A program made the translations under genes and the position numbers. The notes beneath the pieces are model-generated. The model searched no databases. It was not told where the DNA came from and saw only the letters and a list, made by a program, of their open reading frames with translations. Source: a virus. From it: a stretch of DNA of 40,990 bases. The stretch is from the IMG/VR virus record IMGVR_UViG_3300045051_000620, positions 1 to 40,990 of that record; one strand, written 5' to 3'. Below, piece after piece: positions 16,071 to 23,998 of this stretch (position 1 is the first letter of the stretch; each line of letters begins with the position of its first letter).

Positions 16071-16501
16071 GCGACGATCCTCAGCTGGTCGGCCAGGCCG
16101 AACTCGGTGGCGGTGACGATCAGGCCGGGCTCGGCCCGCTGGATGCCCGACCGCAGCAGGCGGAAGACCCCGACCGTGTCGCCGGGCGCCCAGCCGGCGA
16201 GCGACGCGATCACCGCCTCGACCGTGGCACCCACGGTGTCGGCCGACCGGGCGCCGCTGCGGTCGCCGGGGGCCACGAAGGTCAGGATCACGCTGACCAC
16301 GTGGTCGACGTCCTGGATGAAGGCGCTGCCCGACACGTCCGCCGCCCCGCCGCGCTGGCCCGAGGGGATGACGTGGGCGATCACGCCGGCCTGCACCTGC
16401 GGCTTCGACGCCATCAGCGCGGCCAGCTCCACCGCGCCCTCGACGGACCGCAGGGCCGGGACCGTCGCGCGCAGGCGGGCGATGACCGGGGTCACGTCCA
16501 T
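16067..16501 (-). CDS. Mu gp37-like tail terminator candidate
   Basis: The 144-residue protein has an N-terminal helix (MDVTPVIARLRATVPALRSVEGAVELAAL, about residues 1-29), followed by strands around VQAGVIAHVIPSG and HVVSVILTFVAPG, and a helix with VGATVEAVIASLAGW. This is the layout of gp37/tail-completion proteins that cap the tail tube at the head junction. It overlaps the gp36-like gene by one base (TGATG). The name follows from order (gp35, gp36, gp37) and general pattern. Confidence 0.7.
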   Translation of the reverse strand: MDVTPVIARLRATVPALRSVEGAVELAALMASKPQVQAGVIAHVIPSGQRGGAADVSGSAFIQDVDHVVSVILTFVAPGDRSGARSADTVGATVEAVIASLAGWAPGDTVGVFRLLRSGIQRAEPGLIVTATEFGLADQLRIVA

Positions 16502-16935
16502 CAGACGAAGCCCCGCAGGTTCTCGTTGGTGAAGGGCCGGTCGCGGTCGGCGGTCTGGACGCCCGAGCCGTCCGTCGCGGCAGGCTCTGCCCCCGCGGCA
16601 TCGGTCAGGACCAGCGTCCGCGCCGCGATCTCGCGCAGCTGCTTCATCGCGTCCTGGTAGTCGGCCTTCACCTTCGCCTCGGGTTCGGTGACGTGCAGCT
16701 TGTAGACGGTCAGGGCCAGCGCGATGTCGGTGACGATCGGCGAGGCCACGGCCAGCGGCACCTCGTAGCCGCCCGCCCGCAGGTAGCCGTCGATCACCGC
16801 GTCGGCATCCGCCTGCGCCCGCGCCAGCACCGCCGCGCCGACCTGTCCCGTCGGCTCCGCGCCGCGGTCGGTCAGCAGGATCAGCATCGGCAGGCTGATC
16901 CGGTCCTGGACGGCTTGGGCGGTGGTGTAGGGCAT
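16501..16935 (-). CDS. Mu gp36-like protein (DUF1320)
   Basis: The 144-residue protein starts MPYTTAQAVQDRI, with RAQADADAVIDGYLRAGGYEVPLA (about 39-62) and VTDIALALTVYKLH, closely fitting the DUF1320/gp36 head-tail connector family. It probably forms a ring between portal and tail. A GAGGA ribosome site precedes ATG 16935. The 193-bp gap upstream (16936..17128) has a GCCGG-N6-CCGGC hairpin near 16950 and a TTCAA-N7-TTGAA dyad at 17103..17119, but no gene. Confidence 0.85.
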   Translation of the reverse strand: MPYTTAQAVQDRISLPMLILLTDRGAEPTGQVGAAVLARAQADADAVIDGYLRAGGYEVPLAVASPIVTDIALALTVYKLHVTEPEAKVKADYQDAMKQLREIAARTLVLTDAAGAEPAATDGSGVQTADRDRPFTNENLRGFV

Positions 16936-17128
16936 CTCGTCCTCGACAGGGGTGCCGGTCTCTCCCGGCTGTCACGCCCGTCCTCCGACGTTCAGTCCGC
17001 CTGGCGCCGGGCGGATCGGCCTACTTGGGTCTTCACCGGGTGGGCGGATTGCCCGATGCGGGTGTGCGGCCCGGCTTACGCGATCGACCCGTTCGCCTGG
17101 CATTCAACGGGGCTTTGAAGGTCCCTTC

Positions 17129-17359
17129 TCAGCCCACCGACACCAGCAGCATCGGGTCGTTCTTCAGCGCGGCGATCTCGTCCTCGGTCAGTTCGGCCGC
17201 GGCGATCTCGACCGCCTCGGGGCCGAACTTGCGGCCGATCCGCCAGCGGCCGGCGGCCGGGCCGACGACGCGGATCATCCTCGCCGCCTTCGCCTTGGCG
17301 GCGGGCTTGGCGTCGGCCTTCACGGGATCGGTCTTCGTGGTGTCGTCGGTCTCGCTCAT
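17129..17359 (-). CDS. Mu gp35-like small head protein
   Basis: The 76-residue protein has a lysine/alanine-rich, probably disordered N-terminus (DPVKADAKPAAKAKAA). A compact domain follows: MIRVVGPAAGRWRIGRKFGPE, then AAAELTEDEIAALKNDPMLLV. This is the pattern of gp35-type proteins encoded after the Mu-like major capsid gene. The C-terminal part is the recognisable portion. Function is unknown. It follows the capsid gene with a 67-bp gap that includes a ribosome site. Confidence 0.75.
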   Translation of the reverse strand: MSETDDTTKTDPVKADAKPAAKAKAARMIRVVGPAAGRWRIGRKFGPEAVEIAAAELTEDEIAALKNDPMLLVSVG

Positions 17360-17426
17360 CGCGGGCTCCTGTCTGCTTATCGCGGGGGGCGGACCTGCCG
17401 CCCCCCTTGGAAACAGACCGCTCCGG

Positions 17427-18323
17427 TCAGTTCGGCAGCCACGGCACCACGAGCAGCTCGGCCGTGCCCTTCCACTCGTTGGTCACGCCGCCGGTGCCGT
17501 ACTCGCTGTTCAGCAGCTGCCGGCCCTGGCTTTCCAGGCTCGGCGGCACGACGAGCAGGTTCGGCATCAGGCCAAGAGGCCGGCCACCGTCGCCCTTCAT
17601 GTTCTGGATGGCGGCGCGGGCGATCGCGTAGTTGGCCGCGTTCAGGGTCTGCCGGCTGCCCCAGGCCATCTGCGGCAGGCCGTAGCCCACGTTGCAGCGC
17701 ATATCGACGCCGTAGACGAACATCCGCTGGTCGAAGACGTTGTCGTCCTCGAGCCGGTCCTTGCTGACGAACTCCGGCGCCTTCCGTTCCTGGTAGATGA
17801 TCGGCTTGATCGGACCGTTGGTGCACAGCAGGTACCAGGGCGTGCCCGCGCCGCCGTCGGTGTTGGCGAACACGGTGTCGTTGCCGTTCTCGTCCTGGAT
17901 CGGGTGATCGGTGTCGAAGAAGAACTGGCCGTCGAAGCAGTTGGTCGTGAAGCCGTTGCGCAGGAGCGCCCAGACCAGCTGCTCGGGCAGCGCCGCTGCG
18001 GTGCGGCCGAGCATCTGGAAGCGCGTGCTGTACTGGCCGAGGTTGTCGTCCTCGATGTCGTTTCGGTCCACGCCGACGGTGTTCTCGAAGTGCCGGTTGA
18101 CGATCGAATAGGCGTTCTCGGCCATGTTGTTCACGACACGGGGGCCAAGCCACTCGCGCATGCCGGGCAGCTCCTTCATCCAGCCGTAGCGGCTCTCGAA
18201 GGTGGTCGATCGCACCGTCATCGCGACCCGGTCGCGCATCGACGGCGTCTGGCCGTAGCCGTTCTGGAACTCGGTCTTGAAGCCGACGCGGAGGTTGTCG
18301 AGCGAGGCGGCGGAAATGATCAT
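17427..18323 (-). CDS. Major capsid protein (Mu gpT-like)
   Basis: The 298-residue protein is clearly of the gpT family: LDNLRVGFKTEFQNGYG near the N-terminus, SRYGWMKELPGMREWLGPR at about 45-63, NRHFENTVGVDRNDIEDD at about 76-93, and FFFDTDHP at about 134-141. The C-terminus includes PNLLVVPPSLE and NEWKGTAELLVVPWL. It forms the icosahedral shell. The start ATG 18323 lies ten bases after the decoration gene with a GGAGACACCG ribosome site. Length is normal for the family. Confidence 0.95.
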   Translation of the reverse strand: MIISAASLDNLRVGFKTEFQNGYGQTPSMRDRVAMTVRSTTFESRYGWMKELPGMREWLGPRVVNNMAENAYSIVNRHFENTVGVDRNDIEDDNLGQYSTRFQMLGRTAAALPEQLVWALLRNGFTTNCFDGQFFFDTDHPIQDENGNDTVFANTDGGAGTPWYLLCTNGPIKPIIYQERKAPEFVSKDRLEDDNVFDQRMFVYGVDMRCNVGYGLPQMAWGSRQTLNAANYAIARAAIQNMKGDGGRPLGLMPNLLVVPPSLESQGRQLLNSEYGTGGVTNEWKGTAELLVVPWLPN

Positions 18324-18333
18324 CGGTGTCTCC

Positions 18334-18768
18334 TCAGGTGGCGCGCGTCAGGTGCTCGTCGAAGCGGACCCAGACGCCTTGCGCGTCGACCGCCTCGATG
18401 ATCCCGGCCGGGCTGCGGGTGTTGGTGCCGTTGGTCTTCGCCACCTGGTCGTCATCGACGATCCAGGCGCGCAGGCCCACGTCGGCCTGGACGATCAGGT
18501 CGCCCGCGGTGGAGTTGCGGAACCTCGCCGTGACGCCGTGGCGATAGCGGACCGTCTGCGCGCCGTTCGCGCCAGCGGTGTTGTCGACGGGCTGTTCGGC
18601 CACGCCGACGCCGACGCAGCCGGTGGCGGTCGCGCCCTTGACGATGAAGCCCGCGGCGTTGCGCATCAGAAGCGCCCCGGCGAAGATGCGGGTGCCCGCG
18701 CCGAGCGGCTGCTCGCGCATCTCGCCCTGCCAGGCGGCGGTGTTCCGGTCTGCGGTCAGGACGGTCAT
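18334..18768 (-). CDS. Head decoration/stabilisation protein candidate
   Basis: The 144-residue protein lies between protease/scaffold and major capsid genes, where decoration proteins (or Mu gp33) are found. It has GAGTRIFAGALLMRNAAGFIV and RFRNSTAGDLIVQADVGLRAWIVDDDQVA, with the beta-rich pattern of DUF2190/gpD-like capsid-stabilising proteins. Start ATG 18768 overlaps the protease stop (ATGA). The exact family is uncertain; the virion role is likely from position. Confidence 0.75.
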   Translation of the reverse strand: MTVLTADRNTAAWQGEMREQPLGAGTRIFAGALLMRNAAGFIVKGATATGCVGVGVAEQPVDNTAGANGAQTVRYRHGVTARFRNSTAGDLIVQADVGLRAWIVDDDQVAKTNGTNTRSPAGIIEAVDAQGVWVRFDEHLTRAT

Positions 18769-19799
18769 GCGAGGACCCCTTTCTCGGCGTTGAGGGTTTT
18801 CAGGTAGTCGGCCTGCGAGATGCCGAGCGCGGCCGCGACCTGCGCCTGCTCGGCGTTCAGCGACAGGATCGCGCCGTCCGCGCCGACCTTTGCGGGGGCC
18901 GGCAGCGCGCCGGGGGCGATGACCGGCATCGCGCCGATCTCCTTCTCGACCGCGGCAGCATCGGCCATGTGGCGCGCGATGTAGTGGTCGCGCAGGGGCT
19001 TGACTCCGACGTGGCCGCGCTTGATCGCGCCGTCGACGAAGGCCGCGGCACGATCGCGCGCGCCCTCGGTCTGCAGCGCCACGAGCTTGGCGCTGACGTC
19101 CTTGAGTTCTGCCTGCAGCGCGGTCATCGCCGTGTCGCCGGCCTTCGCGGCCTTTGCCGCGGCGACGATCGCCGCGCTGTCGCCGTTCGCGACGCCGAGC
19201 GCGGTCCCGACTTCGGCCAGCGCCGATTGCGCGGCCGTCGCGGTCGCCATCTTGCCGATCGCGGTCAGGATGTCCTCCTCGCCCGCGCCGTCCGCCAGGC
19301 CGAGGGCCTTGGCAATCTTGTCCCAGCTCATGCCGGCATTCTCCGTGTTGAGGGCAGTGATCCCGACCAGGTTCGGGCGGTTCGTCAGACTGGCGCCGAT
19401 GATCTGGATGATCTTCTTGTCGGCCAGGTGCCGGATGACCGGCGACAGCCGCCGGTAGGCACGCTCGGCCAGGAGCGCCCGGCCGGCGGCGTTCCATTCG
19501 ACGCGGCCCCAGATGCCGTCGGCGCGCGCCTGCATTTCCTTGATCCACCCGCGCGCCGGCGCCTCGCGGCCCTGGTTGCCCGGCGCGTCGGTGACATGGT
19601 TCTCGTCGATCAGCAGGCCCTCGGCTTCGGCCATCGACGCCGCGATCACGGCATCGACATCCGGCACGGTGTAGGGCCCGCGCGGATCACGGGTCAGGAC
19701 CTTCCCGCCCTGGATCGGCAGGAGGTGCACCCATTCGGGCGCGTCCGCGTCGGGCAGGCCCTGCGAGGCAAGGGCGATGATGGCGGGGGTGCTCGTCAT
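18765..19799 (-). CDS. Prohead protease / scaffold (Mu I-like)
   Basis: The 344-residue protein follows Mu gpI: an N-terminal protease half (EWVHLLPIQGG at about 21-31, IDENHVTDAPG at about 64-74, with H67) and an alanine-rich helical C-terminal half that would act as internal scaffold (Z-like). Conserved gpI-type features are IKEMQARADGIWGRVEWNAAG and YRRLSPVIRH. The C-terminus is degraded or cleaved during head maturation in this family. Start ATG 19799 was chosen because homology-like sequence begins there. No ribosome site precedes it, and the predicted transcription start is almost at the ATG, so the message may be leaderless. Confidence 0.9.
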   Translation of the reverse strand: MTSTPAIIALASQGLPDADAPEWVHLLPIQGGKVLTRDPRGPYTVPDVDAVIAASMAEAEGLLIDENHVTDAPGNQGREAPARGWIKEMQARADGIWGRVEWNAAGRALLAERAYRRLSPVIRHLADKKIIQIIGASLTNRPNLVGITALNTENAGMSWDKIAKALGLADGAGEEDILTAIGKMATATAAQSALAEVGTALGVANGDSAAIVAAAKAAKAGDTAMTALQAELKDVSAKLVALQTEGARDRAAAFVDGAIKRGHVGVKPLRDHYIARHMADAAAVEKEIGAMPVIAPGALPAPAKVGADGAILSLNAEQAQVAAALGISQADYLKTLNAEKGVLA

Positions 19800-19802
19800 G
19801 CC

Positions 19803-19853
19803 GGCAGAATGGCCGACAGCGCGGGGCCGGTCGCCCCTGACACCTGTCAGGGG
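19803..19853 (-). promoter_or_regulatory. Predicted late promoter PI with 20-bp activator palindrome
   Basis: A perfect palindrome except for its two central bases, CCCCTGACACCTGTCAGGGG, lies at 19834..19853. Reading on the minus strand, CGCTGTCGGCCAT at 19821..19809 follows with an extended -10-like CATTCT. The same block with identical spacing stands before the lysis genes at 28378..28425. If the start is seven bases after the -10, the palindrome is centred at about -43, as known for Mu Mor/C sites. The rest of the gap up to 20051 shows no gene. Confidence 0.7.
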
Positions 19854-20051
19854 TGGTTTCGGGCAGGAAGGGCGGTTTCGGGGAAGGCCGCGCCAGCGCG
19901 CACCAGCGGGCCGCTGGCGGGCGCTTCGCCTGAAAGCCTGTCTTGCCCGTCCCGATCCGTCAAGCCGGTCCAACCCCCTTCAATTTTAGCGCACGGGGCA
20001 TCCGCGTGGCGTGGGTCGGGATCAGGGGGCCGGAACAGACGTCGGCGACGG

Positions 20052-20528
20052 TCAGCCGGGCGCGAAAGCAGCGCCGATCCCGTCTGCGAGGAGCTGCAGG
20101 ATTGCCGTCTCGTCCTCGTCCGAGAAGCCGAGGAAGGGCCGCGCCGGGATGTTGCCCCAGAGATGCGGGAAGGCAGCCTTCGTGCCGCCGAACTGCATCA
20201 TCGCGGCGTAGACGCGGTTCGATCCGACCGCGGCGAAGTCCGGCCCGCTCTCGGGGAAGATCTGGCTGTTGAGCTGGCCCGAGGGACCGAAGAGCGGACG
20301 GTTGTCGACACGGTTCGACTTTCGCGCGCCGTAGCTTGCCAGCGTCACCGGCGACTTCGGCGCCCAGGGCGCGCCCGTCGGCCCCTTGCCTGTCGGAAAG
20401 CGGCGCTTGGTCGAGACGACCAGGTACTCGGCGATCTGCGCCATCAAGGGCGCCGTCTCGTCCAGTGCCTCGGCCACCCGCTGAAGCGCCGGGCCGACAC
20501 TGTCCGAGGTGAGTTCGATCGTGATCAT
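20052..20528 (-). CDS. Virion morphogenesis protein (Mu gpG-like)
   Basis: The 158-residue protein matches the phage virion morphogenesis family (gpG/gpS type): LTSDSVGPALQRVAEALDETAPL near the start, then KRRFPTGKGPTGAPWAPKSP at about 41-60, PLFGPSGQLNSQI at about 78-90, AMMQFGGT and IPARPFLGFSDED. It acts at head completion or tail attachment. A 10-bp gap separates it from 20539..20880. It is the last gene of the first late block, before the PI control gap. Confidence 0.9.
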   Translation of the reverse strand: MITIELTSDSVGPALQRVAEALDETAPLMAQIAEYLVVSTKRRFPTGKGPTGAPWAPKSPVTLASYGARKSNRVDNRPLFGPSGQLNSQIFPESGPDFAAVGSNRVYAAMMQFGGTKAAFPHLWGNIPARPFLGFSDEDETAILQLLADGIGAAFAPG

Positions 20529-20538
20529 GGCGGCGCCT

Positions 20539-20880
20539 TCAGTTGAAGGTGCCGGGCTCGGTCGGATCAGGCCTGGGCGCGTCGTAACGTCCGAGCTCGC
20601 CCTCCAGCCGGTAGTTCCGGCTGAGCAGTAGCCAGGCGAGCGACTGCGGGTCGTTCAGGGGCGGCTTGGCGGGGTAGGACTGCTGCCAGGGAAAGAAGAT
20701 GCGTCCGCTGAAGCGCGCCTGTGCCTGCTGCAGGCCGCGCACGAAGGACGATGCCTGTTCCGGGCCTTCGATCTCGACGTTGTCGATGGCGCCCGTCGCG
20801 AAGTCGATGTCGAAGGCCACACGCTCCCGAAGGCGCGGGTTCCTGTTGATCGCAATGACATGCGTTGTCGACATCATCAT
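20539..20880 (-). CDS. Unknown small protein paired with the F-like head protein
   Basis: The product is up to 113 residues; three successive ATGs (20880, 20877, 20874) follow a GGAAGAGAGG ribosome site, so the exact start is open. No family is recognised. It has VAFDIDFATGAIDNVEIEGP and a C-terminal LAWLLLSRNYRLEGELGRYDAP. It is inserted between the F-like and G-like genes, which are adjacent in Mu, and directly follows the part of F that carries a metallopeptidase motif. Its DNA is less GC-rich than neighbours. A cognate partner or immunity protein for that domain is possible but unproven. Confidence 0.7.
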   Translation of the reverse strand: MMMSTTHVIAINRNPRLRERVAFDIDFATGAIDNVEIEGPEQASSFVRGLQQAQARFSGRIFFPWQQSYPAKPPLNDPQSLAWLLLSRNYRLEGELGRYDAPRPDPTEPGTFN

Positions 20881-22391
20881 CCTCTCTTCCAGTAGAAAAG
20901 GACGCCGAGCACGAATTCAAGCATCTCCCGGTCCTCCGTCAGCATCTTTCTGAAGGCGTGGGGGTGCTCCTCGTCCATCCCGAGCAGGGGATCGAAGCCC
21001 ATGGTCATGACTTCCATCGCGCCATACCCGCGATACTCACGGCCCTGGTAGGGGTTGTAGTACCCGTCCGGACGGGCGACCTCATCCGACTCGCTGATCA
21101 GGACAAGCGGATCGCCGCGGGTCCGGCTCTCGTGGAGGTCGAGGAACAATCGGTTCAGATCGGGCAGCGCGAACTGCAGGTGGTGCACGTACTCGTGCAA
21201 CGCAGAGCCCCTGTCGACACGCATCTCCGGCGGTCGGCCGTCGCCGCCGGGCCGATAACTGCCTCGCCGCTCCGAGACGATCACCCTGACAGGCATCTCG
21301 TTGCCGGCCCGGACCCAGTCTGCCGGCAGCAGGCGCGCCACATCCGCCATCAAAGCCCGCCCGTCCGGGCGCGTCTCGACCGTCCGGATGCCCAGCGTTC
21401 CGACCTCCCGTGCACGACCGAGCGCCGCGCGGGATCGGTCTCTCAGGATCGCCGCGACCTCTTCGACGTATCCTTGCGCCAGAACCTCGCCAAGGCTGAG
21501 GCCGCGAAACAGTGGCAGTTCGCCGACCGGCGTCGGGAAGTCCTGCCGCAGCAGCCGGTCGAGGACCGCCTTGCCCGTCGTCGCGACCGACCGCCAGGAG
21601 GTCAGGTCTTCGGGCGGAGGAGGCAGGACGGACAGATCGGCTGTCCGGACCAGTGCGGCCGCCACGGGCTCGGGCAGCTTCTCCGCCTTCTCCCGCGCAA
21701 GCCGCGCGATCTCGTCGGCCGCGCTCGCGCCGGGCGCATAGGCCCAGCCCCGGTCGATCCCCTTCGGCGCGCCGGTGCGTCCGTCGATCGCCTGCCAGCC
21801 GTCGGGAAGCGCCTTGTCCGGATCCCCGCCCAGGATGCGCGCCGCCGTCAGCGACCGCGCGCCGCTCACATAGCAGCTGCAGCCCCATCCGTTCGGCGGG
21901 GCATGCGTCGCCCAGAACGGATGGTCGGCCGGCAGCACGAGCCCGTCCCAGGCAAGGTGCTGCAGGCGTGGCTCGCGGCTGTTGCCGTGGAAGTAGATGA
22001 CGTACGGAAACTTCGCGTCCGTGATCTGGGCCCAGCGGCCCGCGGCATAGGACGTCGCCATGTTAGTGCGGTAGATGACCCGCGTCCGCCAGGCTTCCCC
22101 GGCCTTCGTGCCCTCGCCCGTCCAGCCGTGCCAGCCGTGCTTCGCGACGATCGACCGGAAGTCGGCGCGGAATTGCTCCAGCGTGCCGCCGGCGGCGATT
22201 GCCTTCTCGACGGCCGCGGCGAGGTCGGCAAGCAGGTCGGCCTTCATCGCGCCGGCGACCATGAACGCGCGGTCGTGCTCGGCCTGCCAGAGGTCGGTCC
22301 ACTTCGCTGTCCCGACGAGGTTGCGCAGCCGCAGCCGGAAGGCCGCGACCTGGGCCGCGAAGGGCATGTTGAAGACCCCTTCAAGGGTCAC
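20877..22391 (-). CDS. Head morphogenesis protein (Mu gpF-like) with C-terminal zincin-like domain
   Basis: The protein has 504 residues. Residues 1 to about 240 are the SPP1 gp7/Mu F minor head domain, with VIYRTNMATSYAAGRW (105-120) and the family signature PNGWGCSCYV (166-175). Residues about 280-504 are an addition not found in Mu F. It contains SALHEYVHHLQ with HEYVH at 399-403, an HExxH zinc-peptidase motif, and a downstream GYGAMEVMTMG that could supply a third ligand. Toxin-type C-terminal domains on F-like proteins are known in other phages, so this may be a virion-delivered effector. DNA for this part is less GC-rich than the first half. It overlaps the portal gene by four bases. 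Confidence 0.85.
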   Translation of the reverse strand: MTLEGVFNMPFAAQVAAFRLRLRNLVGTAKWTDLWQAEHDRAFMVAGAMKADLLADLAAAVEKAIAAGGTLEQFRADFRSIVAKHGWHGWTGEGTKAGEAWRTRVIYRTNMATSYAAGRWAQITDAKFPYVIYFHGNSREPRLQHLAWDGLVLPADHPFWATHAPPNGWGCSCYVSGARSLTAARILGGDPDKALPDGWQAIDGRTGAPKGIDRGWAYAPGASAADEIARLAREKAEKLPEPVAAALVRTADLSVLPPPPEDLTSWRSVATTGKAVLDRLLRQDFPTPVGELPLFRGLSLGEVLAQGYVEEVAAILRDRSRAALGRAREVGTLGIRTVETRPDGRALMADVARLLPADWVRAGNEMPVRVIVSERRGSYRPGGDGRPPEMRVDRGSALHEYVHHLQFALPDLNRLFLDLHESRTRGDPLVLISESDEVARPDGYYNPYQGREYRGYGAMEVMTMGFDPLLGMDEEHPHAFRKMLTEDREMLEFVLGVLFYWKRG

Positions 22392-23998
22392 TTCGCATCC
22401 TCGTCGGCGGCGACCCGTCCCCCGGCATGGGCGGCCACAAGGCCCATGCCGATGATCGCGGCCAGGTCATCGACAGACAGGTCGGGGAACGCCGCCAGCA
22501 GCATCTCGCGGAACTCGGGCAGCGAGCCTGCGCGTCCGAGCATCGCCTCGACCGTTGCGACCAGCGCCTCCATCGCGGGCGCGGCCTCGTTCGCCAGGCG
22601 GTCCGCCAGGATGTCCTCGGGCGCACGGGGGCCGGGTCGCTCCTCGGATTGCAGCGCAGGGTCCCGGCGATCGTCTGGCCGACCATCATCCGCTTCCTCG
22701 CCTTCTTGCGGCCTGTCGTCGGGCGGCGGATCGCCTGGCAAGCCCGACGGTGCCGCTCGCTGCGGACGCAGGAGCTTTGCCCCCGCCTTCGCCTGCGGCA
22801 GGCCAAACTTCGCCAGCATCGCGTCGTGCGACACCTCGAGGCCCCGATCGATCAGCGGGGCCAGCGCGGCCGACAGCTGTGCCAGATCCTCCTGCTCCGG
22901 CCGGGCGATGCGCAGCCGTGGATAAGCCTTCTGCGGCCCGTGGTTCAGCTGCACCCAGGGATAGATCAGGTCGCGGTTCAGGACAGCCGCCAGGGCGCGG
23001 GCGTCGGACCGCTCGAGGTCCTCCTGGACCTCGCGATGCTCCTTGCCGGAGCCAAGCCCGCCGGTCAGCGCGTCGGTGGTGCCGGTCTGGCCGAGGACCG
23101 CCTTCGACAGCTGCTGGTCCAGCCAGTCCGCCCGCTCCTTGTAGAGCTGGTGCGACGACCCGACGTTCGCGGCCTCGACGAACTCGATCATCATGCTCTC
23201 GGGCACGATCGCCGCCATGTCGCCGGCGATGTTGGTCACCGCCCGCAGAAGCGTCCGCTTGTCCTGTTCCGATGCGCCGGGCTGGAACTTGCCGACCCTC
23301 AGGGGATGCCCGTAGGTCTGCGTGAAGATCGCCCAGTCGCGCTCGGTGAACTTCTTGAAGAGATAGGTCCAGGCTGCCACCCGGCTCAGGCCCGACCGCA
23401 GCGGCAGGCCCGACTTGGCGCTGATCTGCGCCCAGATGAACTTGCCTGGCTCCAGCGGCACTTCCTGCCCCGCGTCGTCCAGTCTCAGCGGCGTCCGCAG
23501 GTCGTGGCGGGCGAACCGGAACCAGCGCGGGTCGCGCAGCTCGAGACGCGCCGGCTGGTGCTGGCCCATGCTGGTGTCCCAGATGATCTCGGTGGCCGAA
23601 TAGCCCTTGGGGATGCAGTCGAGGATATGGAACAACTCGGCCGTCAGCTCGTCCCGGGTCAGCCAGGCCCGGATTTCTTCGGCGATGGCCTCGTCCGCCG
23701 GGGCCTCGGACGCCGCCTCGACCGTCACCTCGATCTGGCTGACCGCGCGCCGGCGCGTGCCGATCACCGACAAGTAATGCGGGTCGCGCTCCTCGATCGT
23801 CTCGGCCAGTTCCATGTAGGAGATCGGATCGCCCGCATCCGCGCCCTTCAGGATGCTGCCCAGCCGCGCCGGCGTCAGACCGTCGGCCGGGTAGCCGGTG
23901 GTCGGGCTGCGCACGCCGCTGACCGAAGCGGCCGAGACCTCCTGCACCAGCACCTTGCGTTCGATCGGCCGCCCCATGTGGTCGAGGATTTTCGTCAC
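22388..23998 (-). CDS. Portal protein (Mu gp29-like, DUF935)
   Basis: The 536-residue protein shows clear DUF935 features: ILDHMGRPIER at the start, LAETIEERDPHYLSVIGTRRRAV at about 64-86, IPKGYSATEIIWD, YGHPLRVGKF and LLRAVTNIAGDMAAIVPESM. It forms the dodecameric DNA entry channel. An acidic, proline-rich linker (PPPDDRPQEGEEADD) near residue 430 precedes a helical C-terminal domain. It overlaps both terminase and F-like genes by four bases. Confidence 0.93.
   Translation of the reverse strand: MTKILDHMGRPIERKVLVQEVSAASVSGVRSPTTGYPADGLTPARLGSILKGADAGDPISYMELAETIEERDPHYLSVIGTRRRAVSQIEVTVEAASEAPADEAIAEEIRAWLTRDELTAELFHILDCIPKGYSATEIIWDTSMGQHQPARLELRDPRWFRFARHDLRTPLRLDDAGQEVPLEPGKFIWAQISAKSGLPLRSGLSRVAAWTYLFKKFTERDWAIFTQTYGHPLRVGKFQPGASEQDKRTLLRAVTNIAGDMAAIVPESMMIEFVEAANVGSSHQLYKERADWLDQQLSKAVLGQTGTTDALTGGLGSGKEHREVQEDLERSDARALAAVLNRDLIYPWVQLNHGPQKAYPRLRIARPEQEDLAQLSAALAPLIDRGLEVSHDAMLAKFGLPQAKAGAKLLRPQRAAPSGLPGDPPPDDRPQEGEEADDGRPDDRRDPALQSEERPGPRAPEDILADRLANEAAPAMEALVATVEAMLGRAGSLPEFREMLLAAFPDLSVDDLAAIIGMGLVAAHAGGRVAADEDAK

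Noticed and set aside
14139-16532. Very long plus-strand open frame opposite the tail tube and connector genes
   Set aside because: It is arginine/glycine-rich, has no recognisable domain, and is the mirror of well-supported minus-strand genes in GC-rich DNA.
16936-17128. A third late promoter before the gp36-like gene
   Set aside because: GACAGGGG and CTGTCA words occur, but the 20-bp palindrome and the ATGGCCGACAGCG block are absent.
20865-22925. Long plus-strand open frame opposite the F-like head gene
   Set aside because: Composition is that of a GC-rich antisense shadow; the minus strand carries the conserved F and portal motifs.
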